From: Bacillus shivajii
GTDB taxonomy: Bacteria; Bacillota; Bacilli; Bacillales; Salisediminibacteriaceae
Length of the DNA: 64,000 nt
Assembly: GCF_020519665.1 (NCBI RefSeq)
Contig: NZ_CP084703.1
Coordinates: forward strand, 3,658,001-3,722,000
Direction: 5' to 3'
A model generated the notes under the pieces. That model was not told where the DNA came from. It did no database searches and saw only the letters and a list, made by a program, of their open reading frames with translations. This document shows positions 41,623-51,407 of the stretch, in pieces. Each line of letters begins with the position of its first letter. Position 1 is the stretch's first letter. A program made the translations under genes and the position numbers.

Positions 41623-42516
41623 TTAAACTTTTAAGAATTTACGAACACTCATAATACTTCCCCATACACCTACAAAAGCACCGATCCCAAGTAGCAGCAA
41701 TGCCATTTGTAATGTTAATGGGTACACAGGTAAAAACTCGAAGAAGTCAAGACCCGTTTGTTTTCCAATCGAATCGTAAAAGTGAATGTAACCATAAGTT
41801 AGTAGACTGATAGGAATGACCGCACCTAAAACACCTAGCAGAAGCCCTTCAATAAAGAATGGCCAACGAATAAACCAATTTGTAGCTCCTACAAGTTTCA
41901 TAATCTGAATTTCACGTTTTCTAGCAATGATTGTGATTTTTATTGTATTGGCGATTAGGAACATCGCTGTGAACATTAATCCTGCAATTAAAATAATGCC
42001 GACAAGACGAATTAAATCAGTAGCAGCAAAGAGTTGGTCAAAGATGTCTTGTCCATATTCAACCGTCTCTACGTGAGATAATTCTTCTACCTCACTAGCA
42101 ATATAGACAGTTTCTTGAGGATCTTCCGCACGGATAACAAATTTATCATTCAACGGATTCTCATCTCGGAGTGTTTCAAAAAACTCTCCTTGCTCCCCTA
42201 AACTATCAATAAATATATCAAGACCTTCATCTTTTGATACATAGGTTATTTCCTCTATTCCACCTATTCCTGTAAGTTCATCTTTCAGTTCTTCTTGTTG
42301 TTCTTCAGATGCAGTTAAATCAATAAATACTTGTACTTCTACATCTTCTTCTAAGGAAGATGCAAAGTGATTAATATTCATTATTAGTAGTAAGAAAGCA
42401 CCAACAACAAATAACATGACAGTTACAGCACTGACAGATGCAAAAGTCATCCATCCATTTCGGCCGATATTTTTACCGCCTTCCTTTATATGACGAAAGA
42501 GGGTTCTACCTTTCAT
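41623..42516 (-). CDS. ftsX: Cell division ABC transporter permease FtsX
   Basis: Membrane subunit of FtsEX, which transmits ATP hydrolysis to periplasmic or wall hydrolases (CwlO in B. subtilis). Has 297 residues and four membrane helices, with the long extracellular loop between the first (TVMLFVVGAFLLLIMN) and second (LVGIILIAGLMFTAMFLIAN), acidic as expected. NGWMTFASVSAVT is typical of Bacillus FtsX. The chosen ATG (42516) gives MKGRTLFRH; a GTG four codons earlier is possible. It overlaps ftsE. Confidence 0.94.
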   Translation of the reverse strand: MKGRTLFRHIKEGGKNIGRNGWMTFASVSAVTVMLFVVGAFLLLIMNINHFASSLEEDVEVQVFIDLTASEEQQEELKDELTGIGGIEEITYVSKDEGLDIFIDSLGEQGEFFETLRDENPLNDKFVIRAEDPQETVYIASEVEELSHVETVEYGQDIFDQLFAATDLIRLVGIILIAGLMFTAMFLIANTIKITIIARKREIQIMKLVGATNWFIRWPFFIEGLLLGVLGAVIPISLLTYGYIHFYDSIGKQTGLDFFEFLPVYPLTLQMALLLLGIGAFVGVWGSIMSVRKFLKV

Positions 42517-43192
42517 AGCCGTATTCACCCCTCACTTCATCACGCGCAATTCTGCCATTTTCGACAGCAATTACTCTTTTTCGCATTGTATTAACAATAT
42601 CTTTGTTATGAGTAGCCATGACAATCGTTGTTCCACGGTCATTGATTTCTTCTAAAATGTGCATGATTTCCCATGATGTTTCAGGATCTAAGTTTCCAGT
42701 CGGCTCATCGGCAATTAAAACGGCTGGATTATTGACGATCGCTCGAGCAATCGCGACACGCTGTTGTTCTCCCCCAGAAATTTCATGAGGAAGGAAACGT
42801 GCTTTATTTTTTAGACGAACAATGTCTAGCACATTCATGACACGTTTTCGGATTGTTGTTTTACTTTCTTCTATTACTTCCATTGCAAAGGCGATGTTTT
42901 CAAACACCGTTAATGAGGGTAATAACTTAAAGTCTTGGAAGACAACGCCCATATTTCTCCGTAAGTAAGGAATGTGTCGTTCTTTTACTTTTGTCAAGTT
43001 TTTCCCGTCTATCATGATTTCACCGCGAGTTGGCTTTTCTTCACGGTACATCATCTTAATAAAGGTAGATTTACCAGCCCCACTAGGACCTACAACGTAA
43101 ACAAATTCTCCTTTATCGATCGTAACATCAATGCCATTTATAGCCATTACCCCATTTGGGTAAGTTTTCCAAACATCCTTCATACTAATCAA
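42506..43192 (-). CDS. ftsE: Cell division ATP-binding protein FtsE
   Basis: ABC ATPase partner of FtsX. Has 228 residues, with Walker A GPSGAGKSTFIKM (around 35), Q-loop FQDFKLLP, signature ISGGEQQRVAIARA (around 140) and Walker B VLIADEPTGNLD. The start is uncertain among GTG/TTG codons: TTG at 43192 gives M-I-S-M-K-D-V, the usual FtsE beginning, and lies 9 nt after AGGAA. The gene order ftsE-ftsX-M23 hydrolase-ctpB suggests one operon. Confidence 0.93.
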   Translation of the reverse strand: MISMKDVWKTYPNGVMAINGIDVTIDKGEFVYVVGPSGAGKSTFIKMMYREEKPTRGEIMIDGKNLTKVKERHIPYLRRNMGVVFQDFKLLPSLTVFENIAFAMEVIEESKTTIRKRVMNVLDIVRLKNKARFLPHEISGGEQQRVAIARAIVNNPAVLIADEPTGNLDPETSWEIMHILEEINDRGTTIVMATHNKDIVNTMRKRVIAVENGRIARDEVRGEYGYER

Positions 43193-43600
43193 CAATATCA
43201 CTTCCTATTTTCAGTTAGTCTAAGTTGTAACACTCGAAAGGTTAACAGATCGTGGTGCGAATTGTGGTTTAGTAATAGTTAAATATCGAATATTTCTCCG
43301 TGCGAATTATGAATATTTATGTCAATTCATCCATTAATAGTAGCATCTATTTCAAAGAAAACTCTCATAAATCTACAAAACTATTTCACTTACACATTAT
43401 ATCACCAAAAGTAGACAAGTTAAGCAATATTTTTTTACAATTTCATTTCATTCATAGCATAATGAGTAACGTTTTGTAACACTATATGGGAAAATAAACC
43501 AAGTTTCTAGCATCTAGTTTATTTTTCCATACGGAATTGCCGTATAAAAACAAAAAAAACAGTGCCCCCATATAAGGAACACTGTTCATTGATTTTCGTT
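43193..43600. other. ftsE-cccB intergenic region
   Basis: About 400 AT-rich bases without a gene. It holds the cccB terminator (43556-43587) and a 9-bp direct repeat GTGCGAATT (43256 and 43301) upstream of ftsE whose role is unknown. Confidence 0.5.
43556..43587 (-). terminator. cccB terminator
   Basis: ACAGTGTTCC / GGGGCACTGT stem; on the minus strand followed by a run of eight Ts. Confidence 0.85.
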
Positions 43601-43939
43601 TTATTGATCTGCAATCCAAGCTGAAACGTCTTCAGCATCTTGGCCTTCTACTAAGCCTGCTGGCATCGTCCCTGGGCCTTCTTCGATTGCTGTCATAACT
43701 GCATCATAAGTAAGACCTTCTAACCCTGGTCCCGAAGCACCTTCAAGGTTCCCACCGTGGCATGCTACGCAACTTTGCTGATAAACTGACTCACCATTGG
43801 CAGCATCATATGTAGCATCTCCTGCTGTTTCTTCAGTACCTGTATCGTCTGCCGGTTCTTCTGGCGCTGGCTCATCTGCACCTCCACAAGCTCCTAGGAC
43901 TAGCACTGCCCCCAACGTTGCTGCTAGTAACTTCTTCAT
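43601..43939 (-). CDS. cccB: Cytochrome c551, lipoprotein
   Basis: Small membrane-anchored c-type cytochrome for electron transfer to the terminal oxidase. Has 112 residues: a signal peptide with lipobox LGAC (cysteine around 18), an acidic linker rich in E, D and P (EPAPEEPADDTGTEE), haem motif CVACH (around 57-61) and the axial methionine in GTMPAGL. The acidic linker is a typical feature of cytochromes from alkaliphilic bacilli. GAGGAGGG precedes the ATG. Confidence 0.95.
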   Translation of the reverse strand: MKKLLAATLGAVLVLGACGGADEPAPEEPADDTGTEETAGDATYDAANGESVYQQSCVACHGGNLEGASGPGLEGLTYDAVMTAIEEGPGTMPAGLVEGQDAEDVSAWIADQ

Positions 43940-44012
43940 GTTAAACCCTCCTCAAAGTTTTTTGATAATTGGAACGTTTTGCTAATTGTGTTCCAACCAT
44001 ATTATAACCTAT

Positions 44013-44909
44013 TCATTGTTTTTTGAAACCCTTTCCGTGTACTTCAGATGCGTTCGTAACGATGACAAACGCAGATGGGTCAATTGTTTGAACAATTTGT
44101 TTCAATTTTGTGACTTCATTTCGACCGACCACACACATTAAAACTGGTTTTTCATGATTCGTATAACCGCCATACCCTGAAAGCTTTGTCACGCCTCGGT
44201 CAACTTGTGTTAATAAACCTTGTTTCACTTCTTCCTCATACTCAGAAATGATGATTGCCATTTTCGAATATCCAAAACCTATTTGTACAAGGTCAATTGT
44301 TTTTCCGGTAATGAATAAACCGATGAGTGCGTACAGTGCAAATTCAAAACCAAAAACAAACGCGGACGAGATTACGACGAGCCCATCCATTAAAAATACA
44401 CAAACACCTAATGACATCCCTGTATATTTGTTAATGATTTGTGCTGCTAAATCGGTGCCACCAGTTGATGAATTCGAGCGAAAGACAATTCCTAACCCGA
44501 GTCCAACACCGATCCCTCCAAAAATAGCGGCAAGGAGTGGGTCCAATGTTGCTGGCTCTAGATGACGAGTAAGATAAACTACGAGTGGTAAAAAGAGCGT
44601 TCCTGTTAATGTCTTTGCTCCATATAAAATACTTCCGACTAAACTTCCCCCTAGTAGAAGGACCCCAGCTATAAACAAGGGAATATTAAATGCCCATTGC
44701 GTAAATGCTGGTTCAAAACCAAATGTATACATTAGCAATGTTGAAATACCTGAAACGCCGCCAGATGCGATTTGATTTGGCAGTAAAAAGATATTAAAGG
44801 CAATAGCAACAATCGCTGAACCTAAAAATACATGGCCAAATTCAAAAATCGTTTGCTGTACTGGATTTAATGGCTGACTGTCAAGTCTACGCTGCATTTG
44901 CTTCATCAT
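44013..44909 (-). CDS. YitT family membrane protein (YvjA type)
   Basis: A 298-residue protein with about five to six membrane helices (DUF161, for example GHVFLGSAIVAIAFNIFLLP and GGVSGISTLLMY) and a C-terminal DUF2179 cytosolic domain (ITKLSGYGGYTNHEKPVLMCVVG, given as a region). Transport function is suspected but not established. It sits between prfB and cccB as in B. subtilis. The start is one of two adjacent ATGs. Confidence 0.88.
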   Translation of the reverse strand: MMKQMQRRLDSQPLNPVQQTIFEFGHVFLGSAIVAIAFNIFLLPNQIASGGVSGISTLLMYTFGFEPAFTQWAFNIPLFIAGVLLLGGSLVGSILYGAKTLTGTLFLPLVVYLTRHLEPATLDPLLAAIFGGIGVGLGLGIVFRSNSSTGGTDLAAQIINKYTGMSLGVCVFLMDGLVVISSAFVFGFEFALYALIGLFITGKTIDLVQIGFGYSKMAIIISEYEEEVKQGLLTQVDRGVTKLSGYGGYTNHEKPVLMCVVGRNEVTKLKQIVQTIDPSAFVIVTNASEVHGKGFKKQ

Positions 44910-45261
44910 TATTCATGATCACCTGTTTTCCTTTAAATATGTATCATTCATAAGATTTTCGAACACCGTGGTTATCAAAAGTAGGAAGATGATTTCACAT
45001 TATTATGTAAATAAAGGCCAATAATCATTCAAAAATAGCCACGCTTCGACAAACCCTAAAGTAGTATATCACCAACCTCAAAAGGTGTAAACGCAGTCAT
45101 ATTAACGCTTTAGCAGGATAAAAGGGCATGATATCCATTTTATTTACGTGCCATAATAAACTTTCATCAATCTTCACTTACACTCAATCACTCAGCTTTG
45201 ATTTAATCCATATGACTTTTAAGTTTTTCCCTATATCATCCCTATATGATTTCCACCCCCA

Positions 45262-45291
45262 AAAGTGCCAGGTACCTAGGAATTTTATGAG
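45262..45291. repeat. AAGTGCCAGG repeat, copy B3 (left half)
   Basis: AAAGTGCCAGGTACCTAGG matches the left arm of copy B1 at 16588. The right arm is missing, so no long hairpin forms. Confidence 0.55.
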
Positions 45292-45345
45292 GTTACAAAA
45301 GGTACATAAAAGCGGAGTTAGGGTAACTAGAAGTAATCAGAGTGA

Positions 45346-45374
45346 AAAAGAGATGCCAAGATGGCACCTCTTTT
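45346..45374 (-). terminator. prfB terminator
   Basis: AAAAGAG-TGCCA / TGGCA-CTCTTTT stem with one mismatch, followed by TTTTTCAC on the minus strand. Confidence 0.75.
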
Positions 45375-45378
45375 AGCA

Positions 45379-46480
45379 TTAATTTATTTTTGAACGCAGA
45401 TATGCATCGATAAACGGATCTAGTTCCCCGTCCATAACAGATTGCGTATTACCTGTTTCATAATTCGTACGGTGATCTTTTACCATATTATATGGATGGA
45501 ACACGTATGAACGAATTTGGCTTCCCCAGCCGATATCCGATTGCTCACCACGAATTTCATCAAGTTCTTGTTTTTGTTTTTCTAATTCTAGTTGATAAAG
45601 CTTTGCTTTTAACATTTTCATTGCTTTTTCACGGTTTTTAATTTGCGACCGCTCAGATTGACACGTCACGACCGTATTTGTCGGTAGGTGTGTAATTCGT
45701 ACGGCAGAGTCAGTCGTATTCACGTGCTGACCACCCGCACCACTTGAGCGATACGTATCAATCTTCAATTCATCTGTTGAAATTTCAACTTCGACATTAT
45801 CATCAAGCTCTGGCATGACTTCACAAGAAACGAACGATGTATGTCTTCTTCCTGATGAATCAAATGGCGAAATACGTACGAGTCGGTGAACCCCTTTTTC
45901 CGCCTTTAAATACCCGTAAGCATTATGCCCTTTTATAAGAAGCGTCACGCTCTTCACACCCGCTTCATCTCCAGGTAAGTAGTCAAGCGTTTCGACTTTA
46001 AAGTCTCTCGATTCTGCCCAACGCGTGTACATACGTAGAAGCATCGAAGCCCAATCTTGTGATTCTGTACCACCTGCACCTGGGTGCAATTCTAAGATCG
46101 CACTGTTTTGGTCGTGTGGTTCGCTTAAAAGTAGAAGTAATTCAAACTCGTTCAACTTTTCCACAAGTTCTTTTACCCCTTCTTCAAGCTCTGCAGCAAG
46201 CTCCTGATCTCCTTCTTCTTTGACAAGTTCATAGGAAACTTCGAGATCCTCATGTGCTGCTTCAAGATCACGATACGTATTTGCCATCCCTTTTAACGCA
46301 TTGTTTTCAGAGATCACCTTTTGTGCTTCATTTTGATCATCCCAAAATGAAGGATCTGCCATTCTCTCTTCTAATTCCGCAATACGTGTCTCTTTTTCTT
46401 CGAGGTCAAAGAGACCCCCTAAAGTCCGCTAGTCGTTTAGCCATACTTGAAAGCTCTTGTTTTAATTCTACTAATTCCAT
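45379..46480 (-). CDS. prfB: Peptide chain release factor 2 with programmed +1 frameshift
   Basis: Terminates translation at UGA and UAA. The gene starts at ATG 46480 with GAGGTGAG upstream. Codons 1-24 end at an in-frame TGA (codon 25, 46408-46406); the remaining 340-odd codons are in the +1 frame down to 45379. The slip site reads AGGGGG-TCT-CTT-TGA-C, the conserved autoregulatory site of prfB. Downstream motifs are the GGQ loop ([17 protein letters not shown]) and the SPF stop-recognition tripeptide ([11 protein letters not shown]). It is not a sequencing error or pseudogene. It lies about 155 nt after secA. Confidence 0.97.
46403..46421 (-). promoter_or_regulatory. prfB: prfB recoding site
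   Basis: Internal Shine-Dalgarno AGGGGG (about 46414-46419), 3 nt before CTT-TGA-C. Low RF2 slows decoding of UGA and lets the ribosome slip +1 on CTTT. The element is the family standard. Confidence 0.95.
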
Positions 46481-46636
46481 TGTTCACTCACCTCTAACGA
46501 TATTCTTTAACACGCGAGCGACCTGATGATCATCATATCAGGCCGCTAGTTATAAACACCTATTAAAATCTGGGAAAAACTTGAGTAAAGCCTCTTATTC
46601 ATCAGAGTGCGTTACTTCGTTTTCAAAAACAATTCT

Positions 46637-49156
46637 TTATCGTCCGTGACATTGTTTATATTTTTTCCCAGAGCCACATGGACATGGGTCATTTCTTCCG
46701 ATCGTACTTTCTTTTTTAAATGGCGTTTTACGTTTTTTCTGCTCATTCGCTTCATTCGTACTTCTATGAACCGCTTTTCCTTCAGCAACTTGTTTACGTT
46801 CAAGATTGGATTCTATTTGAGCATTCATCGCGTAACGTGTCACTTCTTCTTCTATAGAAGCAACCATTTCTTCGAACATTTGGAAGCCTTCAAACTTGTA
46901 CTCACGTAATGGATCATTTTGACCGTATGCACGTAAATGAATTCCTTGACGGAGCTGGTCCATTTGGTCAATATGGTTCATCCATTTCGTATCAACCGTA
47001 CGTAATAAAATCACTTTTTCGAATTCACGCATACGTTCTGGTGTGAATTCTTCTTCACGACGATTGTACTCTTCTTGAACTTTGTCCCAAATGAGTTCAT
47101 TAATTTCTTCAGGTTCAAGACCTTTAATATCTTTTTCTTCAATTTCATGTTCATCGAAGACATTCGCGTTCACATAATCGACGATCCCTTGTAAGTTCCA
47201 GTCCTCAGGAACTTCTTCTGCCGGCGTATAAGATGCGACGGTTCTTTCGATTGTTGATTCAATCATTTTTTCAACAACAGAGCGTAAATTATCAGATTCA
47301 AGCACTTCCATACGTTGTTCATAAATCACATCACGTTGCTCACGCATGACGTCATCATATTGAAGTAATTGTTTACGAGCGTCAAAGTTGTTCCCTTCAA
47401 CTCGTTTTTGTGCTTGCTCGACTGCTCGTGAAACGAGTTTACTTTCGATCGGTTGATCTTCATCCATCCCGAGCTTTTCCATCATGTTTCGCATGTTCTC
47501 TGAACCGAAGCGACGCATCAATGTATCTTCAAGCGATAAATAAAATTGTGACATACCTGGGTCACCTTGACGACCAGAACGTCCGCGAAGCTGGTTATCG
47601 ATACGGCGACTTTCGTGGCGCTCTGTACCAAGGACGTATAAACCACCAAGTTCTTTTACGCCATCACCGAGTTTTATATCAGTACCACGACCGGCCATAT
47701 TTGTCGCAATTGTTACTGCTTTTTTCTGACCTGCATTTTCAATGATATCCGCTTCTTGCTCGTGGTGTTTGGCATTTAACACGTTGTGCGGTATACGCTT
47801 CTTTTTCAACATCGAAGAAATAAGCTCAGATGTATCAACGTTTACAGTACCAACGAGAACTGGCTGTCCTTTTTCATATAACTCAGCAATTTCTTCAATA
47901 ATCGCGCGGTATTTCGCATCCATTGTTTTAAAAATTAAGTCAGCGTTGTCCCTTCGAGCAATCGGTTCATTTGTTGGAACAGCGTACACATTCATACCGT
48001 AAATGTTTCGGAATTCTTCTTCTTCCGTCTTCGCTGTACCTGTCATTCCCGACAATTTTTCGTACATACGGAAGTAGTTTTGGAATGTAATCGATGCAAG
48101 CGTCATACTTTCCTTCTTAATTTCAAGCCCTTCTTTTGCTTCAATTGCTTGGTGAAGCCCATCACTGTAACGACGTCCACTCATAAGACGACCTGTAAAT
48201 TGATCAATGATGACTACTTCTCCGTCTTGTACAACATAGTCTTCATCAACGACCATCACTTTGTGCGCTTTTAACGCTTGGTTAATATGATGATTTAATT
48301 GAACGTGTTCTGAATCGAATAAGTTATCAATATTGAAAGCTCTTTCGGCTTTACTAACACCTTCGTCTGTAATTTGAACGTTCTTCGTTTTTTCATCATA
48401 CGTGTAGTCGACTTCTTCTTCGAGCATACGTACAAATGAATTGGCCGCAGTATATAGCTGCGTGGAACGCTCTGCTGAACCTGAAATAATTAACGGTGTA
48501 CGCGCTTCATCAATTAAAATCGAGTCAACCTCATCGACGATCGCAAAATGAAGAGGACGTTGAACCATTTGTTCTTTATATTGCACCATGTTGTCTCGTA
48601 AATAGTCGAAGCCAAACTCATTGTTCGTTCCATATAAAACATCGGCTTGGTAAGCTTCACGTTTTTCTTCTTTCGATAAACCTGAAATGTTTAAGCCCAC
48701 TGTTAAACCGAGAAAGTTATATAGTTTACCCATATCTTCCGCATCACGACGAGCAAGGTATTCGTTTACTGTAACAACGTGTACCCCTTTTTCTGTAATC
48801 GCATTTAAGTACACAGCTAATGTTGCAACGAGCGTTTTACCTTCACCTGTTTTCATCTCAGAAATATCACCGTGATGAAGGACAATTCCCCCAAGTAACT
48901 GAACAGGGTAATGCGTCATTCCGAGTGATCGAGTCGCACCTTCACGCACAACTGCGAATGCTTCAGGCATTAAATCATCTAAAGACTCACCATTACGGTG
49001 ACGTTCCTTAAACTCTTCTGTCTTCTTTCTGAGATCATCGTCACTCAGTTTTTTCATGTCATCTTTTAACGCGTCAATTTGGTCTACTCGTTTTTGAAGT
49101 TTTTTCAGATGCCGTGCATCAGTATCCCCAATGACCTTTTTTATCAATCCTAACAT
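46637..49156 (-). CDS. secA: Preprotein translocase subunit SecA
   Basis: ATPase motor of the Sec export pathway. About 839 residues from the ATG at 49156, which has AAGGGAG upstream and gives [11 protein letters not shown], the usual start. Motifs: Walker [12 protein letters not shown] (around 100), [35 protein letters not shown], and the C-terminal zinc-binding SEC-C motif [17 protein letters not shown]. The gene order hpf-secA-prfB is conserved in bacilli. Confidence 0.97.
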   Translation of the reverse strand: MLGLIKKVIGDTDARHLKKLQKRVDQIDALKDDMKKLSDDDLRKKTEEFKERHRNGESLDDLMPEAFAVVREGATRSLGMTHYPVQLLGGIVLHHGDISEMKTGEGKTLVATLAVYLNAITEKGVHVVTVNEYLARRDAEDMGKLYNFLGLTVGLNISGLSKEEKREAYQADVLYGTNNEFGFDYLRDNMVQYKEQMVQRPLHFAIVDEVDSILIDEARTPLIISGSAERSTQLYTAANSFVRMLEEEVDYTYDEKTKNVQITDEGVSKAERAFNIDNLFDSEHVQLNHHINQALKAHKVMVVDEDYVVQDGEVVIIDQFTGRLMSGRRYSDGLHQAIEAKEGLEIKKESMTLASITFQNYFRMYEKLSGMTGTAKTEEEEFRNIYGMNVYAVPTNEPIARRDNADLIFKTMDAKYRAIIEEIAELYEKGQPVLVGTVNVDTSELISSMLKKKRIPHNVLNAKHHEQEADIIENAGQKKAVTIATNMAGRGTDIKLGDGVKELGGLYVLGTERHESRRIDNQLRGRSGRQGDPGMSQFYLSLEDTLMRRFGSENMRNMMEKLGMDEDQPIESKLVSRAVEQAQKRVEGNNFDARKQLLQYDDVMREQRDVIYEQRMEVLESDNLRSVVEKMIESTIERTVASYTPAEEVPEDWNLQGIVDYVNANVFDEHEIEEKDIKGLEPEEINELIWDKVQEEYNRREEEFTPERMREFEKVILLRTVDTKWMNHIDQMDQLRQGIHLRAYGQNDPLREYKFEGFQMFEEMVASIEEEVTRYAMNAQIESNLERKQVAEGKAVHRSTNEANEQKKRKTPFKKESTIGRNDPCPCGSGKKYKQCHGR

Positions 49157-49436
49157 CGGACATTGCTCCCTTATCAATTTTTTCATAAAAACGTTAATGA
49201 ATCGTCGTTTATAAGTCCTTACGAGTGTCATGTGAGTGCGAACACACGATTTATGATCAATGTGAAGTCACGCACCTTAAACTGACAGTCGCCTAGAAAT
49301 TCAATAGGTAAAACGATTGTTTATGTAAGATGTTTCTCATTCTTCCTTTCACATGTCCACCCATGTGAAATCAAGTCAATTCTACTAAAACACTTATTCA
49401 CCATTTTATCAGTTTGCCAAGCCCCTTACAAGTAAA

Positions 49437-49476
49437 GGTACCAGGCACATGGAAACCATATCCAAGTGCCTGGCAC
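49437..49476. repeat. GTGCCTGG palindrome, copy B4
   Basis: CCAGGCACATGGA and TCCAAGTGCCTGG are arms with one mismatch around AACCATA; outer bases GGTA/GCAC also show symmetry. The AAGTGCC/CCTGG core links it to copy B1. Confidence 0.75.
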
Positions 49477-49503
49477 ATGGATATTTTCGGTAAATAAAAT
49501 TGA

Positions 49504-49534
49504 TAAAAAAAGAGGCTGCGCTTGGCAGCCTCTT
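49504..49534 (-). terminator. hpf terminator
   Basis: AAGAGGCTGC / GCAGCCTCTT stem with a 5-nt loop; seven Ts follow on the minus strand. Confidence 0.92.
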
Positions 49535-49540
49535 CTTATT

Positions 49541-50089
49541 TTATTCTGGCTCGATTAAGCCGTAACGGCCATCTCGGCGTTTGTATACAACATTTGTATC
49601 TCCACTTACTGAGTTTGAGAAGACGAAGAAGTTGTGACCTAACATGTCCATTTGTAAAATTGCTTCTTCTGTATCCATTGGCTTAAGGTCAAATCGCTTC
49701 GTACGAACGATTTCTAAATCATCGCTTTCTGGTTCCTCCTCTGCTAATGGCTCTAACTCATTTTTGAACATATACTTTAAGCTGTCATCAGCTCTGAATT
49801 TACGGTTCACTTTCGTTTTATGTTTACGGATTTGGCGTTCTAATTTTTCAATGACCAAATCGATGGCTGCATACATATCAGCGTGCTTCTCTTCTGCACG
49901 AAGTACCAGCTTTGGCATTGGGATTGTAATCTCAACTTTTTGATCAGTGTTTAATACACTCATTTTGACGTGTACATCAGATTTTAATGGTTCATCAAAA
50001 TACTTTTCAAGTTTGCCTACCTTTTTTTCTACGTAATCCTTTAGTGCTGGAGTGATTTCTAGGTTTTCGCCACGAATATTGAAATTCAT
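49541..50089 (-). CDS. hpf: Ribosome hibernation promoting factor, long form
   Basis: Inactivates ribosomes in stationary phase and stress by forming 100S dimers. Has 182 residues: N-terminal HPF/YfiA domain (MNFNIRGENLEITPALKDYV at the start, with KLERQIRKHKTK) and the C-terminal dimerisation domain (RTKRFDLKPMDTEEAILQM, HNFFVFSN, VVYKRRDGRYGLIEP). AAGGAGGAG before the ATG at 50089 excludes the longer frame. Overlapping sigma-B and sigma-H promoters are visible upstream, as known for B. subtilis yvyD/hpf. Confidence 0.95.
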   Translation of the reverse strand: MNFNIRGENLEITPALKDYVEKKVGKLEKYFDEPLKSDVHVKMSVLNTDQKVEITIPMPKLVLRAEEKHADMYAAIDLVIEKLERQIRKHKTKVNRKFRADDSLKYMFKNELEPLAEEEPESDDLEIVRTKRFDLKPMDTEEAILQMDMLGHNFFVFSNSVSGDTNVVYKRRDGRYGLIEPE

Positions 50090-50120
50090 AAGCAAACTCC
50101 TCCTTTCGGTTATGTATGTA

Positions 50121-50156
50121 ATATTCTTCATACCCTATATATATTCCTGCTAAAAC
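50121..50156 (-). promoter_or_regulatory. Overlapping sigma-H and sigma-B promoters of hpf
   Basis: Sigma-H: GCAGGAATA (50142-50150), 12 nt, GAAGAATAT (50121-50129), a full match to RNAGGAWWW-N11-12-RNNGAATWW. Sigma-B: GTTTTA (50151-50156), 15 nt, GGGTAT (50130-50135), matching GTTTAA-GGGTAT except one base. B. subtilis yvyD/hpf is known to use both sigma factors. Confidence 0.8.
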
Positions 50157-50758
50157 ATAAGAAAAAAGCAAAAATATATGTCGAAAATGTGAATATTTTG
50201 TAATGGAATAATGAGTCACTCTCATATAAAGTGTATGACGGTTAATCGTGCTGAAGAATGTTGCCGTTTATGATTGGCGTGAGGTAGACAAAAAATGCCG
50301 TGAACAGTAAGTCAGGAACTTGATTCCCCTACCGATATTACAGTGGTTGAAGCTTTGTAAAATTTCCTCTTATAACACACAACCTTCTGATGGTTAAATA
50401 TTACATTGTGTTCATTTATAGAGTGTCCAATAACGCTTAAATTAACTCCATACTTTTTAAGATAACTCAGCGAATTCCAAGCCTTTCGTGAAGATGACGC
50501 GTTGTTGTGACGAGCTACACTTCTTAGTTTCAGTTTCAAGCTGCAATGAATCATCGCAGAATACCTTACCTTTTTGTTATGGCACCCCAGCCCTACAGTT
50601 AAATTTTTACAATTTTGTATGGTGTAAATAAAACCCGGACTCCTCAAATGGGAGCCGGGCTAGTGCTTGTGTGAATTCTTTTGTATATGCAGTGATTTGA
50701 ATGTTATGGCTCAGGAAAAATGGGTCAAAACGATTCAAATTTGTTTACGTTGTTGTTG
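50157..50758. other. hpf-csp intergenic region
   Basis: About 600 bases. A 111-codon frame on the minus strand (50312-50647) begins inside the csp terminator, lacks a ribosome site and has no recognised domain, so it is not called. A weak match to the interspersed repeat (GCCGTGAAC, near 50299) is present. I see no other feature. Confidence 0.5.
50628..50660 (-). terminator. csp terminator
   Basis: CCCGGCTCC / GGAGTCCGGG stem (7-nt loop), followed by TTTTATTTA on the minus strand, about 100 nt after the csp stop. Confidence 0.8.
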
Positions 50759-50956
50759 TTATACTTTTGTTACGTTCGAAGCTTGAGGTCCGCGTGAACC
50801 TTCAACGATTTCAAATTCAACACCTTGACCTTCTTCAAGCGTTTTAAATCCTTCTTCATTGATCGCAGAGAAATGAACGAATACATCGTCACCATCTTCA
50901 CGCTCAATAAATCCAAAACCTTTTTCTGCATTAAACCATTTTACTTTTCCTTGCAT
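50759..50956 (-). CDS. Cold shock protein (CspA/B family)
   Basis: A 65-residue single-domain OB-fold RNA chaperone. RNP1 (KGFGFIE, residues 13-19) and RNP2 (VFVHFSAI, 25-32) motifs are intact; the C-terminus is [11 protein letters not shown]. subtilis has several paralogues, so no letter is assigned. A good promoter lies about 250 nt upstream, giving a long 5' leader as in cold-inducible csp mRNAs. The gene interrupts the hpf-fliS neighbourhood. Confidence 0.96.
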   Translation of the reverse strand: MQGKVKWFNAEKGFGFIEREDGDDVFVHFSAINEEGFKTLEEGQGVEFEIVEGSRGPQASNVTKV

Positions 50957-51407
50957 GTAACTTAAACATCCCTTTCATTTTGAAAATCTCGTGGCATGCT
51001 TTTCAGAGATCATGTTTAAAAAACACTTGAAGAAAAATTCCAAGAAAACCGAAGTAAATGAGGTTCTCCATGTACTTTTCTTTCCCATTTCGTAAACGTT
51101 TTCAAGAAATGATGATTCAATTAAGAATGTAAGTACTTTCCTACACTCCCTCAAGCTTTCTAAGCTTTAATCCTCGTGTTTCAACAAGCTCTATCAATAC
51201 CACAATTTCACTATAACAAATCATTTTTCCAATCGTCAAACAAAACATATCTGACTATTTCGACAAAATACCCCTTCCCTCTATATCAAAGTGAAACTTA
51301 TAGATAAAAAGTCTCGTTTCATTTACTTTTCGAAAAACAATCGAAGTATGACTGCTCTATTTTTTTCCAATACTGCTAAAAATGATCTGTTGAAAGGGGC
51401 TAAAATC
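50957..51407. other. csp leader and csp-asnB divergent region
   Basis: About 450 bases. It holds the csp promoter (51210-51239) and a ~247-nt csp leader including AGAGA/TCTCG pairs near the start codon. The asnB side has no clear promoter. Confidence 0.5.
51210..51239 (-). promoter_or_regulatory. csp promoter
   Basis: -35 TTGACG (51234-51239), an 18-nt spacer and -10 TATAGT (51210-51215), minus strand. The predicted start near 51203 leaves a ~247-nt leader before the csp ATG. Confidence 0.65.

Larger units (their letters stand above)
44910..45378. other. prfB-yitT intergenic region
   Basis: About 470 bases without a gene. It includes a half copy of the AAGTGCCAGG repeat (AAAGTGCCAGGTACCTAGG, 45262-45280) and the prfB terminator. 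The sequence CACTTACACTCAATCACTCA near 45175 has no assigned role. Confidence 0.5.
49157..49540. other. secA-hpf intergenic region
   Basis: 384 bases without a gene. It contains palindrome copy B4 (49437-49476) and the hpf terminator (49504-49534). Confidence 0.6.

Noticed and set aside
45379-46362. prfB as a truncated gene or pseudogene
   Set aside because: The frame break is the conserved recoding site.
50312-50647. 111-codon minus-strand ORF between hpf and csp
   Set aside because: It begins inside the csp terminator, has no ribosome site and no recognisable domain.
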